A stretch of 64,000 nucleotides of DNA from Heligmosomoides polygyrus polygyrus (Eukaryota > Nematoda > Chromadorea > Rhabditida > Heligmosomidae). The stretch covers positions 51,509,139-51,573,138 of the forward strand of contig OX377204.1 of the NCBI GenBank assembly GCA_947396885.1. Reading direction: 5' to 3'. The notes below the pieces were generated by a model that saw nothing but the letters and a program-made list of their open reading frames with translations, did not search any database and was not told the origin of the DNA. This document shows, piece after piece, positions 23,104 through 34,856 of this stretch. A program made the position numbers and the translations under genes. Numbering within the stretch: the first letter of the stretch is position 1; each line of letters opens with the position of its first letter.

Positions 23104-23125
23104 TATATATATATATATATATATA
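23104..23125. repeat. (TA)n microsatellite, left of mariner
   Basis: TA repeats immediately outside the mariner left end; the last TA serves as target site. Confidence 0.9.
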
Positions 23126-24013
23126 CCAGGCTGTCCAATAATTCTTGTCCGAAAATTTCACCATTTTTAATCTTTTTTTCAACTTCATTAAAAACAAGTC
23201 TAATCAACAATATAATCACCACAGTTATCCACAACAGTGATCCATCGATTGGGCAGGTCGCCGATGCCCTTCGCCCAGAACTCCGGGAACTGCGGCTCGA
23301 AGAAGTCCGCGATGTTGGACTGTTGAGGTTGTCGTAGTTGGTGAATTTTCTTCCGGCCAAATGGTGCTTCAGCGGGCGGAACAAGTGGTAGTCGGAGGGG
23401 GGAGGTCCGGGGAATACGGCGGATGGGCGACCGTCTCCCAGCCGAGCGTCGCCAACCTCTGCTGGGTCTCCTTCGCCACGTGGGGGCGCGCGTTGTCGCG
23501 CAACAGGTGGACCGAGGCCCGTTGAAGACGCTTTTCTTGGATGGCGGCGGCTAGTTTCTCGAGCTGATCGGTGTAGATGGAGGCGGTGTCCGTCGTGCCT
23601 TGCTGGAGCAGCTCGAAGTACAGCATGCCCTTGGCGTCCCACCAGCAGCAGAGCATGATCTTCAGCGGGTGTTCCCTGTCCTCGACCTCGTGTCGCCGCT
23701 CTCGAAACGATTGAACCAGCGCCTGACTGTTCGTTGGGACACTGCACCCTCCTTGCACGCTCTGCAGATGTTTGCGACCGCGGTGCCCGTGTCGTTGCCC
23801 AGCAGCCACTCGTAGTACACGAACGTACGAATTCGACCTTGGTCCATTTTAGATTGTACTGGTAGCTAGACGCGGCGACTGCGCCTTATATACCCCTAGC
23901 GTGGAACTCTGGAGAACCTTCTAGAAGGTTTTTACACTTGCCTGATATTATAACGCTTCTAAGGAAAATTATAGAATTTTGAAAATTTTCGGACAGGAAT
24001 TATTGGACAGCCT

Positions 24014-24015
<2 letters not shown>
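23126..24015 (-). mobile_element. mariner element with internal deletion
   Basis: Perfectly placed ends CCAGGCTGTCCAATAATTC and, inverted, CCAGGCTGTCCAATAATTC at 24015, flanked by TA. The minus strand encodes the N-terminus (23662-23847: MDQGRIRTFVYYEWLLGNDT, VSQRTVRRWFNRFESGDT), then jumps to PLKIMLCCWWDAKGMLYFEL, LLRDNARPHVAKETQQRLAT and PPYSPDLPPP (23369-23809); DYHLFRPLKHHLAGRKFTNY is in a third frame. About 130 residues between the DNA-binding part and the first catalytic block are gone. At 890 bp it is a non-autonomous copy. Confidence 0.9.

Positions 24016-24057
<42 letters not shown>
24016..24057. repeat. (TA)n microsatellite, right of mariner
   Basis: Twenty-one TA units continue the tract into which the mariner inserted. 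Confidence 0.95.
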
Positions 24058-24058
<1 letters not shown>

Positions 24059-24183
24059 CAGAAGGCTCCCGTAAATGACTGCAGCAGATAAAAAGCACAT
24101 CCGTGCAGCCACTCTGACAAGGGCAGGGTCTGAAGCGTATGTCTGAATGGGGGGAGCGAATGATATAGGGAGAATCCTCACAC

Positions 24184-25322
24184 ATTGATTAGTATAAAAA
24201 TCTGTTTATTATTTGCCAAGGCGTTAAACCCAAGGAGTAGGGGTCCTTGAAGTCTCAGTGGAATACGGCGCATCACGAGTTTGGGGTCTTGTATGCCGCG
24301 ATGCCCGTGCGGCTCGAAGCGCAGTGGGAGTAGGGTTGCTTCATGCGAGGAAGGTCGGGGGTTTGGTTCTTGTGCGCTGTTGCGTTTTTGCATTTCAACT
24401 GACCGGTTGAGATTTGGGGGATTCGGACGTCTATACAATTTTAAGACGTTTTCTGCGCATAAAACTAGCTGTACGCTGTGGAGAGTACCTTTCTTCCAAC
24501 CTGTTTATTGCTGACCTTTTTTTAACCACAACTTCTTCGTCAACTTCAAGTTGATGTGCTTCGAAGTCCTTTAGTATGCTTGCCGTCCCTTCGGCCAGCT
24601 TGATTTCTTTCCTCGAAGGTTCCTTGTCTAAAGGTGGGCCACACTTCGGCGGGAGCATGTGGATCACCACTCGAGCGTCTTCAGACTTGTTGGTGTTAGG
24701 TTTTAGTAACCTCCAGCAGACCTCTGATTTCCAGGTGACGGGCAAAGATGAGGGAAACAGTGTATCGACGCCGTTTTGGTTAATTCGCAGGATCCACAGA
24801 CCTCACTTGAACCACTTCTGATGTCACGTCCTGGTCTCTTTCGAAAATCCGAGCAGGACGGTTCTTCCCGAGATCATTGGTCCATGTATGGAGACAGACT
24901 GTGGGGAGCCTGTAGCCTTTACACGCTGCCCGTATTGTGCCCAGTGCTGCTTCATGCACTTTGCATGGTACCTGTGTATCACTGATGTTTAACATTTCTA
25001 CATCATCATGTTGATTACCACAGCATTCAGCTGGAAAATTAGGCATAAAAACGTCTTAAAATGGTATAGACGTCAGAATCCCCCAAATCTCAACCAGTCT
25101 GTCGCGCTGCAAAAATGCAACAGCGCAGAAGAACCAAACCCCCGACCTTCCTCGCATGAAGCAACCCCACTCCCACTGCTCTCCGCCTGCCGGCAGATGC
25201 ATCGCGAGCGTACAAGACCCACAGACTCGTGGTGCGCCGTATTCCATTGTGACTTCGAGGACTCCCTACTCCTTGGGTTTAAGGACTTGGAAAAAAATAA
25301 ACACATTTTTATACTAATTGAG
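24184..25322. mobile_element. Long-TIR / foldback element FB3
   Basis: The left arm at about 24184-24460 and the right arm at about 25025-25322 are inverted copies with roughly 75-80% identity by eye. Shared words include CCCAAGGAGTAGG/CCTACTCCTTGGG, GGAAGGTCGGGGGTTTGGTT and its complement, and AAGACGTTTT. About 560 bp lies between. No superfamily motif is recognised. Confidence 0.7.
24431..25046 (-). pseudogene. Unrecognised coding-like region in FB3
   Basis: Two minus frames, 24780-25046 and 24431-24745, cover the interior. The second encodes VVIHMLPPKCGPPLDKEPSR and a charged stretch EAHQLEVDEEVVVKKRSAIN. I do not recognise the protein. It could be a remnant of the element's own gene or captured host sequence. 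Confidence 0.35.
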
Positions 25323-26099
25323 GGGTTTCAAGTTTCAAGGGGTCTGTGTTGGACAGCACAAAACGGATGTCATAGTCATTATCACGAACCAAACAACATC
25401 TTTGGTCGATGCAAGCCGAAATTTTTCGGCCTCTGAAGTTGTGAAAGTGCGCTAATGCAGATAAATCTGTTCGCCTTTCTCTCGAAGCTTCTTGTTGCCA
25501 TTTTATAGGGAAGGTTTCTGTTGTTTGTAGCGGTTGGGTTTTTAGGAAGTACAAGAGTACAAAGGAAGGCTATACCACCATTATCACCACGCATGTTATT
25601 GTCACTCAAACTTCGTGACATCGACAGACTAATTTGATTGGTTTCCAGTTGGAGTTAGTGTTGAACCCTGAACATGAAATATTTCTGATGGGGTGAATCC
25701 GGAGTTTACGCTTCTATCGTGGTCATGCCACATATCCAGCATATCTTGTTCTCATTCTAAACGATCCTCAGGTTTTCCTTCGTGAATATTGAAAGGTAGA
25801 TCTGTTAATGTTGTGGAAACAGCGTCTCCGTTGAGAATTTCACAGTAAACTCAGCAGTTTTGTAAGAGTCAGTTAAATTGTAGAAATGCTCACAACGCTT
25901 TTTGCCAACCTTAGTTCTTCAAGATCGTTCAAAAACTACGAGCCAACGTTACTTTGTAATCAAAGAAGAACAAATGGGAACAGTTGAGACACTTTCTGCA
26001 TTTCTTGTGACAACAAAAACAGTGAAGCGCGCCATAATTGACTTTAGGGCTTGAGTGCAAGATTCGTCAAAAGTTCGTCGGCTTTCCCAACTAACTAGG
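25323..26099. other. No gene recognised
   Basis: Short frames only, such as 25382-25621 on the minus strand, with no motif. Confidence 0.3.
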
Positions 26100-27243
26100 G
26101 AAGGGTTTCAACCTCCCATGGAACTTTAAGATGAGACCAGGATCAGTAGAAAGAGTTCGGAATGCTGATTACGAATATGTGTGTTAAAATTGCAAAATGA
26201 AATTCCTGAGCGAGTTATGGCCTGCCGAATGCGACGGGCCTCACCACAGGCCGGCCGTGTGATGCACCTGGCGCGAGAATGGTGAGTCATCGGGGCCCCG
26301 TAGGAGGGGAACGCCAGCTGCGGCGGTTGCGTAGGAGTAGTGCTCCTCCTCGTCGGGTGCGACGTCGTTGGTTTGGTTCCCATTGCTGCCGGTTTTTTTG
26401 CACACCATAATTTATCTTCGAAATAATCTTTTGTTCTGAATTATGACACGTATTTGATTAAATAGCGAGGAAAACTACCATGCACGCTTGTAAAAATGCT
26501 TGAAGGCAAGAAACTGGTATGGTCAAATTTTTATTTACTATTTTGCGCAAGTAGAGTCCAAATCATATATTGAACACCCTTTTCATAACGTTTTTCATCA
26601 GACCGAAGAAAAAAGGTCTAGAGGTTGAATCAGCGATGTAGCCCGGCCGGAATATTTCGCACAGTGATTTGGCAGCCTGCAAAGATGACCACAACAGTAA
26701 ATCAGAAAGATTATTTCACTAATGTGTTGAGAGATGGTTGTAAATGTATGCACCTTCGGCGACAGCTTTCTCAATGGTTTCTATATCACGAAAAGATGCC
26801 CATGAGTCCACGATGAGGTAGACTTCTTGATTACTCCTTGAGTTAAATACGCAAGTCTTGACCATGAGGTCTTTGGTCATTATGTGTGAAGGCGCTCTGA
26901 CCACAAGGTTCGGAGCTTCATAGTGACCACGCTGCGGAAATGTGAAAAAATGAAAAAATGAAATTTGACATACCAGTTTCTTGCCTTCAAGCATTTTTAC
27001 AAGCGTGTATGGTAGTTTTCCTCGCTATTTAATCAAATACTTGTCATAATTCAGAACAAAAGATCATTTCGAAGATAAATTATGGAGTTCAAAAAAACCA
27101 GCATCAATGGGGACCGAACCAACGACGTCGCACCTCACGAGGAGGAGCACTACCCCTACGCAACCGCCGCAGCTGGCGATCCCCTCCTACGGGGCCCCGA
27201 TGACTCACCATTCTCGCGCCAGGTGCATCGCACGGCCGGCCCA
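26100..27243. mobile_element. Long-TIR element FB4, copy A
   Basis: Left arm about 26230-26520 and right arm about 26970-27243 are inverted copies; both contain GCTTGAAGGCAAGAAACTGG or its complement and CTCGCGCCAGGTGCATC-type sequence. Sequence outside the left arm (26100-26230) recurs inverted at 47890-48075 in copy B. The right arm is cut at 27243 by the end of an FB1 copy, so FB1 inserted later. Confidence 0.8.
26719..26994 (-). pseudogene. FB4 transposase-like fragment
   Basis: Encodes HYEAPNLVVRAPSHIMTKDL followed by VYLIVDSWASFRDIETIEKA. The hydrophobic-Asp-Ser-Trp pattern resembles the second catalytic strand of DDE transposases (L-x-V/L-D-S/A), so this is plausibly a scrap of the element's transposase. 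The lack of downstream residues prevents a firm family call. Confidence 0.45.
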
Positions 27244-29265
27244 GGGTCAAGCGTGGGGTTCGATTTTTGCTGGAAATTTACGACCCCCCCCCCTCTGAAG
27301 CGGAATTTGTACGACCCCTCCCTCTCTCTTCCACTGTTCTATTTCTTGTATTTCTTGATTTTTTCAAGGTTTCTTGTGCAGTTTGAACTCTTTAATAGAT
27401 TATTCTTTTCAGGTGCGGCTTCGGCACTGAAGAGGACAATGAAACGAGTTCCCTGATCAATAATGTTTTCAAAAAACAATAAAATTCTTTAAATTTTGAA
27501 CGCTATTTTCGACACTTCAAAATAAAGATCTTCTGGTAGCAGTTTCCAATCATCACTGTTGAATTTATGGAGTTTTTTTTTTTTTTTCAGGACACCATGA
27601 ACACGGAACATTCTTCTACCTGAAGTAGCGACGTTTGCATCTGAAATTGTGCTCCGAAATTGTGTTATATAAAAATTTGAGTATTACTTTCTGACGACGA
27701 CCTAAGTGCTTTCGTTATAAATTTTTTGAAGCGTTCCTCAAATCGATTATGGAGCGGAAAAAGGAAGGATGGACGATGGACTTCTCTCGGAAATAATGTT
27801 CTCCCATCCTAAGAAAACGTCATAAAAAACGAAAATGGAGCTAAAAAAAACCCCAGCTGTGTACATGATACAGCAAAAAACAAGATTCTCCGCAGCGATG
27901 ACGGAACTGCGATGACGATATGATTAGGATGGATCGTAAGCAAAATTCCCGTTCTTCATGAAAAAAATATTTTTTTAGCCGAAGCAGACCACCCATACGA
28001 ATAAAATTTTGCCACAAAAACTTCCAAGTCATGATCAATGCACAGTGAAAAAAATCATGATTTTCTGGATCGAACAGGATGAATCGACCTCAGGTCGACT
28101 TTGCACCAACGTCATCGGAGCTTGAAACTAAACGTTTACAAAAAGGTTCATAACTCGGTAAGTTTTTCGTACTTTGAAAATTCTTCTAGCCTGTCAAGAA
28201 AAAGATAAAACGCTCTTTCTCACAGTGTAAAAATCGTTTTTCAGAAAAGGAGCCGTCAAGCGTGGCTGCTGGTTCGATTTTTGTGCGAAAAAAATTGAAG
28301 TGGCTTCACAAAAATATTCATAACTTGACCAGTTCTTCGAAGTTTCAAAATCCCACTAGCTTTTCAAAAACTAGAGAAAGAGCACTTTCTTGCTATATAA
28401 GAATTACTGTCCAAAAATTCGGTCTTCATGCCCGGCAGGGGAGGTTCTATTTCGGTTCCATGTCACAAAAATACGTACCGAAAATCGAACGACCCCCGCC
28501 CCGCATAAAGATCCCTTTCTTGGAAATCGGTTCTTATATGGTTAGAAAGCGTATTTGCTCTATTTTTTGATGAGCGAGCGGGATTTTTGATTTTCGAAAA
28601 AATAGCCGAGATATGATCAATTTTCGGAAGTCGTGAACTGGATCTCGGATCGACCCTTCACCGACGTCATCGGAGTGATCTCACAAAAATGCTCATAACT
28701 CAGTAAGTTTTTCGAAATTCAAAAATTCCGCTAGCTTTTCTGAAAGTATATAAAATGCGCTTTCTTACCATGTAAAGATCGATTTCCAAAAAAGGGGTCT
28801 TCATGCGGGGCGGGAGGGGTCCAATTTCTGGTCCATTTCGCAAAAATACGTACCGAAAATCGAACCACCCCCGCCCCGCATGAAGACCCCTTTCTTGGAA
28901 AACGATTCTTATATGGTTAGAAAGCATATTTGCTCTATTTTATATGATCAATTTTTGCAAGTCGTGAACTAAATCGCGGATCGACTCTTCGCCGTCGTCA
29001 TCGGAGTGATCTCACAAAAATATTCATAACTCGACTAATTTTTCGAAATTCAAAAATCCCGCTGGCTTTTTGAAATGTAGCTAAACAGCGCTTCTTTATG
29101 GTTACAAACACTTTTAGCAAAAAAGGGATCTTCATGCGGGGCGGAGGGGGTCCAATTTCTGGTCGATTTTCGGCAAAAATCGACCAGAAATCGAACCCCC
29201 CGCCCCGCATAAAGACCCCTTTTTTGGAAATCGATCTTTGCATGGTAAGAAAGCGTATTTCATGT
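27244..29265. mobile_element. Foldback element FB1, copy 2, interrupted by gap
   Basis: Starts with CAGGGTCAAGCGTGGGG and follows the minus strand of copy 1 (2962 leftwards) almost base for base. The turning point is near 29172 (CGATTTTCGGCAAAAATCG). Only about 90 bp of the return arm is present before the Ns, so the second arm is missing from the assembly. Confidence 0.85.
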
Positions 29266-29465
29266 NNNNNNNNNNNNNNNNNNNNNNNNNNNNNNNNNNN
29301 NNNNNNNNNNNNNNNNNNNNNNNNNNNNNNNNNNNNNNNNNNNNNNNNNNNNNNNNNNNNNNNNNNNNNNNNNNNNNNNNNNNNNNNNNNNNNNNNNNNN
29401 NNNNNNNNNNNNNNNNNNNNNNNNNNNNNNNNNNNNNNNNNNNNNNNNNNNNNNNNNNNNNNNNN
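29266..29465. other. Assembly gap (200 N)
   Basis: Exactly 200 unknown bases, probably a fixed-size placeholder rather than a measured length. Confidence 1.
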
Positions 29466-31174
29466 ACTTATACAACAATGATTCTATGACATCTTGAAGA
29501 TGTTTCTTTTAATGTGGGAAAAGATAGTTTTGATTTGGAAGGTCATCAATTTGTTGTCAAAAGCATCAAGCTTGCTTTGAAGAGTGTCCAATTTGATTTG
29601 AAAAGTGTTCAGTTTAACGATAAAACGCATATAGTCAATACTTTCAAAAATTTTTCTTTTTGGCAAGAGGAAGGACAATGAATGCGTGAGAAACGTACAT
29701 CTCCAGCTTTTGTTGCGTAGGCAAGATGGAATCGTTATCAAGCACAGGTTGGCGATTCTCCACATATAGCTAAACAGTTTCAAGACAGAAGAATGTCATC
29801 TAATTTTCGTCCCTTTCACAAAGCGGAAACTGTTTGAAATATAAATGGTACGAAGGGGAGCAGCAGTCCTTACGGAGAATACATGAACCAAATGCACTTT
29901 GTAAGGGCAGAGTTGAGTATGAGTGCTTGTTGGACCTTGGACTTCGCCTGTGACGACAAGCTGGCTGGACGCTCGCAGCGGAAGCCCCTCGGTACAGAAA
30001 TGGTCTGCCTTAATTAACCGAGCCATAACATTCTATATTGCCCACGAAAACATTCTACTGACAAGCACCCGCTCGAAATGGAAAGCATGTAGTAAAGATT
30101 TCAGTTTGATTTGAAGCCCTTCAAGGACCTTGTCTGAAAGAATGTCGCCTAATTTTCCGAGGTCCTAGTACAGTAATACATCTTCGTCAATTTTTAGATC
30201 CCAACCTACTCACCGTTAGCGCCATTAGAATATGCGGAGGGCTGAAGGCTCTTTTGCGAAGCCGAGATGATTTCACTTCTATAGCTGGTAAAAGGGCAAA
30301 AAAAGAGTGTCGATTCATAGAAAAGCGAGTCTATCGGAACACTGCATGCGGAAGCCACTCGGTATGTGGACTCAAAGCAACCCTCCCAATCTCGAAATGC
30401 CTATTGGAACGGATAAAACTGCTGAAATATATGGTGATGAAGAAGGCCATTGAGTAAGGGATAATATTTCGCTGTTTCTTGCCAGTTCACATCTACCCAC
30501 AGCACTCACCAATCTTCTGCTGGGATCAGTACGAAGTAAGGGATAATATTTCGCTGTTTCTTGTCAGTTAACATCTAACCGCAGCACTTACCAATGTTCT
30601 GCTGGGATCAGTGCGAAACTCAAGATCGGGGAATTCTTCCTGTAGTACGTAGTGTAGCGCTGCCTCCTCCAAAGGGCTCAAGCACCTTCTGAAGATTGTA
30701 TCATGTGTTTCTCACGTTTGCTCGCGTATCACATCTCATGATGTCTGCGGAACTTACGGCACGGTGTCGCTTTCGGCGTTATCCTGTGACCGGAACAGCT
30801 CCACCTCCACTGGACCTTTCAATTGGAAAGGGCCATCTAAAAGGTGGCTTACCCCGACATCGCCTACACTCTAAAACATTGTGTTTGAACAAACTCTAAA
30901 CCAAGAGTCAAGATAAATTTGTGCCCACCTCAGCAGCTATCTGGATCCTAACTGAACGTACCAGGTCGGCAAAGTCCTCTCGGAGTTGCCTAAGCCAACT
31001 CTTCAAGTTTCACGGTGATGATAGTGGTATGAATAAATGCTGCCCACCGAAAATCGAATTCACCGAATGAGACCTCGCTCCTTAGTTTTGCTGCTTCTGT
31101 CTTGGTACAGTAGTTCACACCATGAAATGCAAACTTAAGCAACGATGAAGACGCGAAAATAGCATGGAAATTTA
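29466..31174. other. No gene recognised
   Basis: Frames such as 29484-29783 (minus) contain a repetitive FQIKLDTLQSKLDAFDNKL stretch but no known domain. A tandem duplication lies at 30453-30616. Confidence 0.35.
30453..30616. repeat. 82-bp tandem duplication
   Basis: AGTAAGGGATAATATTTCGC starts at 30453 and again at 30535; the two copies differ at only a few positions. Confidence 0.9.
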
Positions 31175-32442
31175 GGGTGTTCCATAATTTTCTGGGCTAT
31201 CATACCATCTTTATTAAAAGTTGTTACAACAGGATAATGATCAAGGGTAGTCAAATGATATATTCTCCATCTGTGGCCACAACCTTTCTCCAACGATTGG
31301 GCAGAGAGTTGTTTGCATTCTACCAGGGAGAAGCTGGCCTGCTGCCGATCCACTCGTCGATTGCGCACTGAACCTTTTGACGTTACGAGCATCGTTTGTT
31401 CATGGAAAAAGGAGCAAGACCTTTAAATGCACCATAGCCACAAGGGCTGATATCTGGTGAATACGCAGGATGTGCCGCAATTTAGATAGACTCATTTCCC
31501 ACCGCCTCCTGCGTCCGTTTCGCTCGATGCGGTCGCGCATTATACATTAACACACGAATAGTACCGAATCTTGGGTACTTCTCAAACAGCTTACGCTTCA
31601 TGTCCAGCATATCTTCAATGAACAAGTCTGCTGTAATCGCCTACCCATCCGGCAAAAGCGAGTAGTGCAGGACTCCCGACTCGTGAACCAAAATGAAAGC
31701 AAAATCTTCTTCCCATGTGGTGACGGCTTCGGTATTCGTTCTGGTCTTGTATGCTTCAGAAGCCACTGGATCACCCGTGTGGTGTTATTGTACATGCACC
31801 ACTTCTCGTCCTGTGCCACAATCGTGTTCAATCACGCAGTCGTTCTTGCGCGGTTGAGATTATTCTGGCAGGTGACCACTCACTCTCACCTCTGAGACGG
31901 AGTCAGTGCATACGGGATCCATCCTGGCAAGACTGCCCTTCTTCTGCTTTGTTTCAGGTAACGATGAACAGTGCCACGTGGAGTATTGATAGTCTTAGAT
32001 ATCGTCCTTACGCTTCTGGCAGGTTGCCTCCTGACTGCTGCAAGCACTCGCCGTTCATTCGGTCCGATCGCTCTTCCAGTATGCTTCTTGTCCGTAATGC
32101 TGTACATTTCCTTCCGGAAATGATTGAGCCAATTTTCACACGTAAACTTGCTGCGCACGTCAGGACCTAACAAAGCAACGATACCTTTGTGAGCAGCGTA
32201 CGCAAACTGTCCAGAACGGAAGTGATGAAGAACCAAGTCGCGATACGTCGATTTCTGCTCCATTTTTGAGAAATTGCCAAAGTGCGGGCAGCAGGCCGAT
32301 AGAGGTAATCAATATCCTATTGCGAAACATATTCGAATCGCCTTCTTCTGCCAAGAGAACATCCCGTTTGGATCTTGTATAAAGAAGTTATAACGCGCTA
32401 AACACTTATGGTTCAAATAGCCCAGAAAATTATGGGACACCC
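31175..32442 (-). mobile_element. mariner element, full length, inactive
   Basis: Ends GGGTGTTCCATAATTTTCTG (left) and, inverted, GGGTGTCCCATAATTTTCTG (right), both beside TA, 1268 bp. The minus strand encodes MEQKSTYRDLVLHHFRSGQF, ARSVRTISKTINTPRGTVHR (31886-32263, DNA binding) and VAQDEKWCMYNNTTRVIQWL (31598-31831, first catalytic Asp). The NARPHRAKRTQEAVG block is in another frame near 31500 with Tyr where the second Asp should be. Frameshifts separate the blocks. Confidence 0.9.
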
Positions 32443-33000
32443 TAGTAATAAGCAGCGGTCATAGAAAGGGCAGGTTGACTCACTTTATTGAAGTCAAAGT
32501 CATGTTTGGCCAGGAAACAAACTGCTGAAGGAGAAATCGAGAACTCCCTCTGTGGTACACGCTTAAATAGCGTTATGCAGTACACGTCGGGCCTGTAACT
32601 GAAGTCGAGGACGCTGATCTCATGTTCTTCACAATGCATAATGTACATATAATGATAGCTAAATTGCAGTATACACTGAACTGGCCTTTAGCTAAGGCAT
32701 CTTTAACCTATTTGCATTCCAAATTGCTCGCTTTTCTTAGCTACATTTGCTCTCTTCTTACTCTCACTTACTCTCAACCCCGCCGTTGCTAGGTTTCTGA
32801 TCTGCTTCGTCTGATAACTGTTTTTACCTCGCGTCGTCTCTGGTATCCACAATCGACTTCCATCTTATTGGATTAAGGAGTTCATCTTCGATATGACCAG
32901 AGTTCATCGCCGAAGAACTGCTGCTACTATATCGAGGTCTTCGTCGGTTATGGAGAAGAGACAGTACTCTCAATTTGATGTGACGCATAACGCAGAACTG
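32443..33000. other. No gene recognised
   Basis: No domain or repeat recognised between the mariner and FB5. Confidence 0.3.
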
Positions 33001-33247
33001 ACAAGGGAAGCCCAGGAACTTCCCCAAAGTTTCTCAACAATACCTATATGGTCTTGTAGGGTATCGGACGAGGATCGCAGAACTGCGCTTCGTTTTTGCT
33101 ACGGGCCAGTGGGTGGTGGGAAAATGGGTAAAAATTGTGCCGCTTCGGGGCGGGCTGATAAGGCAAAAGTGACACTTGTAATGACCCTGTCGTGCTCTGA
33201 ACTTAGCTTACAAAACGTTCGGAGAACGCATTAAACTTTGATTATAG

Positions 33248-33272
33248 TAATATTTATTTTATTTATTTATTT
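33248..33272. repeat. (TTTA)n tract, probable retroelement tail
   Basis: TTTATTTATTTATTTA at one edge of the 270-bp insertion in the FB5 left arm; on the minus strand it would be a (TAAA)n 3' tail. Confidence 0.6.
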
Positions 33273-33593
33273 ACCTCATACACTCATAGGTGTGCCACAA
33301 TTCGAAAACTGTAAAAATCCACAGGGAAAAAACATCATCGTGATATCAAGAAATGAAAAAGAAACAGGAACGATCAATAAGGGATTAACAACAAACCGAA
33401 GCACAACTAAGTAATGAACTGAAATGTTTGATGTTTTTGTGAATTGGGCTGATCCCAAAATACCTCATAAACCTAACGTAAGATCAAAAAAGATTTACTA
33501 CTCTGATTAACAGTCACAATATGATAATTTACGACGTTTCCTCGACGAAGCTGCAGGGTACATTCAAGTGAGTCGTTCGCAACGGTGGTGGTA

Positions 33594-33665
33594 GCGACTG
33601 GATGGCCGAGTGGATGCGATGCCGACTTGCGGGAGGGAGGTATAGGGTTCGATTCCGGAGAAGAC
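33594..33665 (+). ncRNA. tRNA-like (Ser/Leu-type) SINE module
   Basis: TGGCCGAGTGG (33603-33613) fits a pol III A box and GGTTCGATTCC (33646-33656) fits a B box, spaced 33 bp apart as in a tRNA. A clean cloverleaf does not form, so I read it as a tRNA-derived SINE or tRNA relic carried in the FB5 arm. Confidence 0.6.
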
Positions 33666-33840
33666 TACAGTATTTGCTCTGTTGTCTGCCACCGTTTTTG
33701 CAACCGAAGAGTACATTTTGGGTGCGGTGGGTGTGGGTCATTGGGTAATGGTGAATAAAGTGATGAAATCATGACTACCGGTTTCGCCCAGAATTCGTCT
33801 ATGGGATTTACATCAGATGCTGACCACGAATCTGTCACTT

Positions 33841-34560
33841 TTATTACTTAAAATTAAACTCTAGCTCTAAATTAAACTCTAAATTATCACTTTGCTTACA
33901 CTACTTTCCACCAAAGGTCGAAGTCGAAGGTTGGTAAATAAGTCTGACCACGTTAAAGAAGGAAGCGATCCCACTAAAGTGGACATCTTTACTCACTAAT
34001 ATCTACCGTAACCTGCCGTAATATACCGAAATTTTAAAAACAGGTATCATATCCGTGATCAGCACCAAATAACCCCCGTAGGCGATGCCTGGGCAAAATT
34101 TTTTCTTTCGTCTTCTCCTCCTCCAGTCGTGAAAGACAGCAGTGCCGGTTATTCTGCGTACACCCCTTTACTTACACATACCCATCGTAACCTACTCCCA
34201 GATAGCCCTATGGATGAAATTAGGACGAAAAACCTTTTTCGATCTCCAGAGTTGAGTGAGTGAGTACAAGTGGTCCTATCTGCAATGCCTCGACCCGTCT
34301 ACTGTAAGTGTATAGAATGGTCAGGAAAGAATACACCTCGTCCTCGTCAACACACAGATACCATGACGTAAATACCATGAGGTGGATAAAATATGCTGTA
34401 CTTGGTAATAGTTAGCTGAAATAGTGAAAGTTGCGAGAAGAATAAAAAGCAGTTTGCAAAGAAATCCGAAAAGCAATGAACGTGTCTTGGTGATGGGTCA
34501 AATCAATGCTTGTCGATCGTGTTCATGAATGAGGTGACGGTGGGAAACACTTCTAAAACT
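33841..34560. other. FB5 interior, no gene recognised
   Basis: Unique-looking sequence between the arms without a coding signal. Confidence 0.3.
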
Positions 34561-34789
34561 AATTGAGAACATACCAAAGAGTTCATATAGAGATAGCATC
34601 AAATGGAACCTTCCTCAGCGAGACGTTTAATGGAATCGCGATATCGCTTCACACAACAAAACCCGCTTCTTTTACATCTGACAACAAGTTGAACGCGGGG
34701 TTAGGATGCGAAGAAGGTACCCTATCGGAGTCAAAATGTAACCTTCACCTGCAAAGACGCGAACAGTTCTCCTAGGGATGCAGAAACTA

Positions 34790-34856
34790 CCGCGGAATCG
34801 ACCCCCCCCCCCCTTCCGTAAGTCCGCCTCACTATCCACTCTGCCATCCAGTCGCT
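34790..34856 (-). ncRNA. tRNA-like module, inverted partner
   Basis: The minus strand has TGGCAGAGTGG (34836-34846) and GGGTCGATTCC (34794-34804), decayed A and B boxes of the same module in the opposite arm. A long G run separates them. Confidence 0.5.

Noticed and set aside
22980..23747. 255-codon minus ORF read as a full gene
   Set aside because: It is a frame-shifted reading of the deleted mariner that continues into TA repeats and flanking DNA; only the SDYHLFRPLKHHLAG stretch is genuine transposase.
23092..24057. YIYIYIY peptides as a repeat protein
   Set aside because: Translated (TA)n microsatellite.
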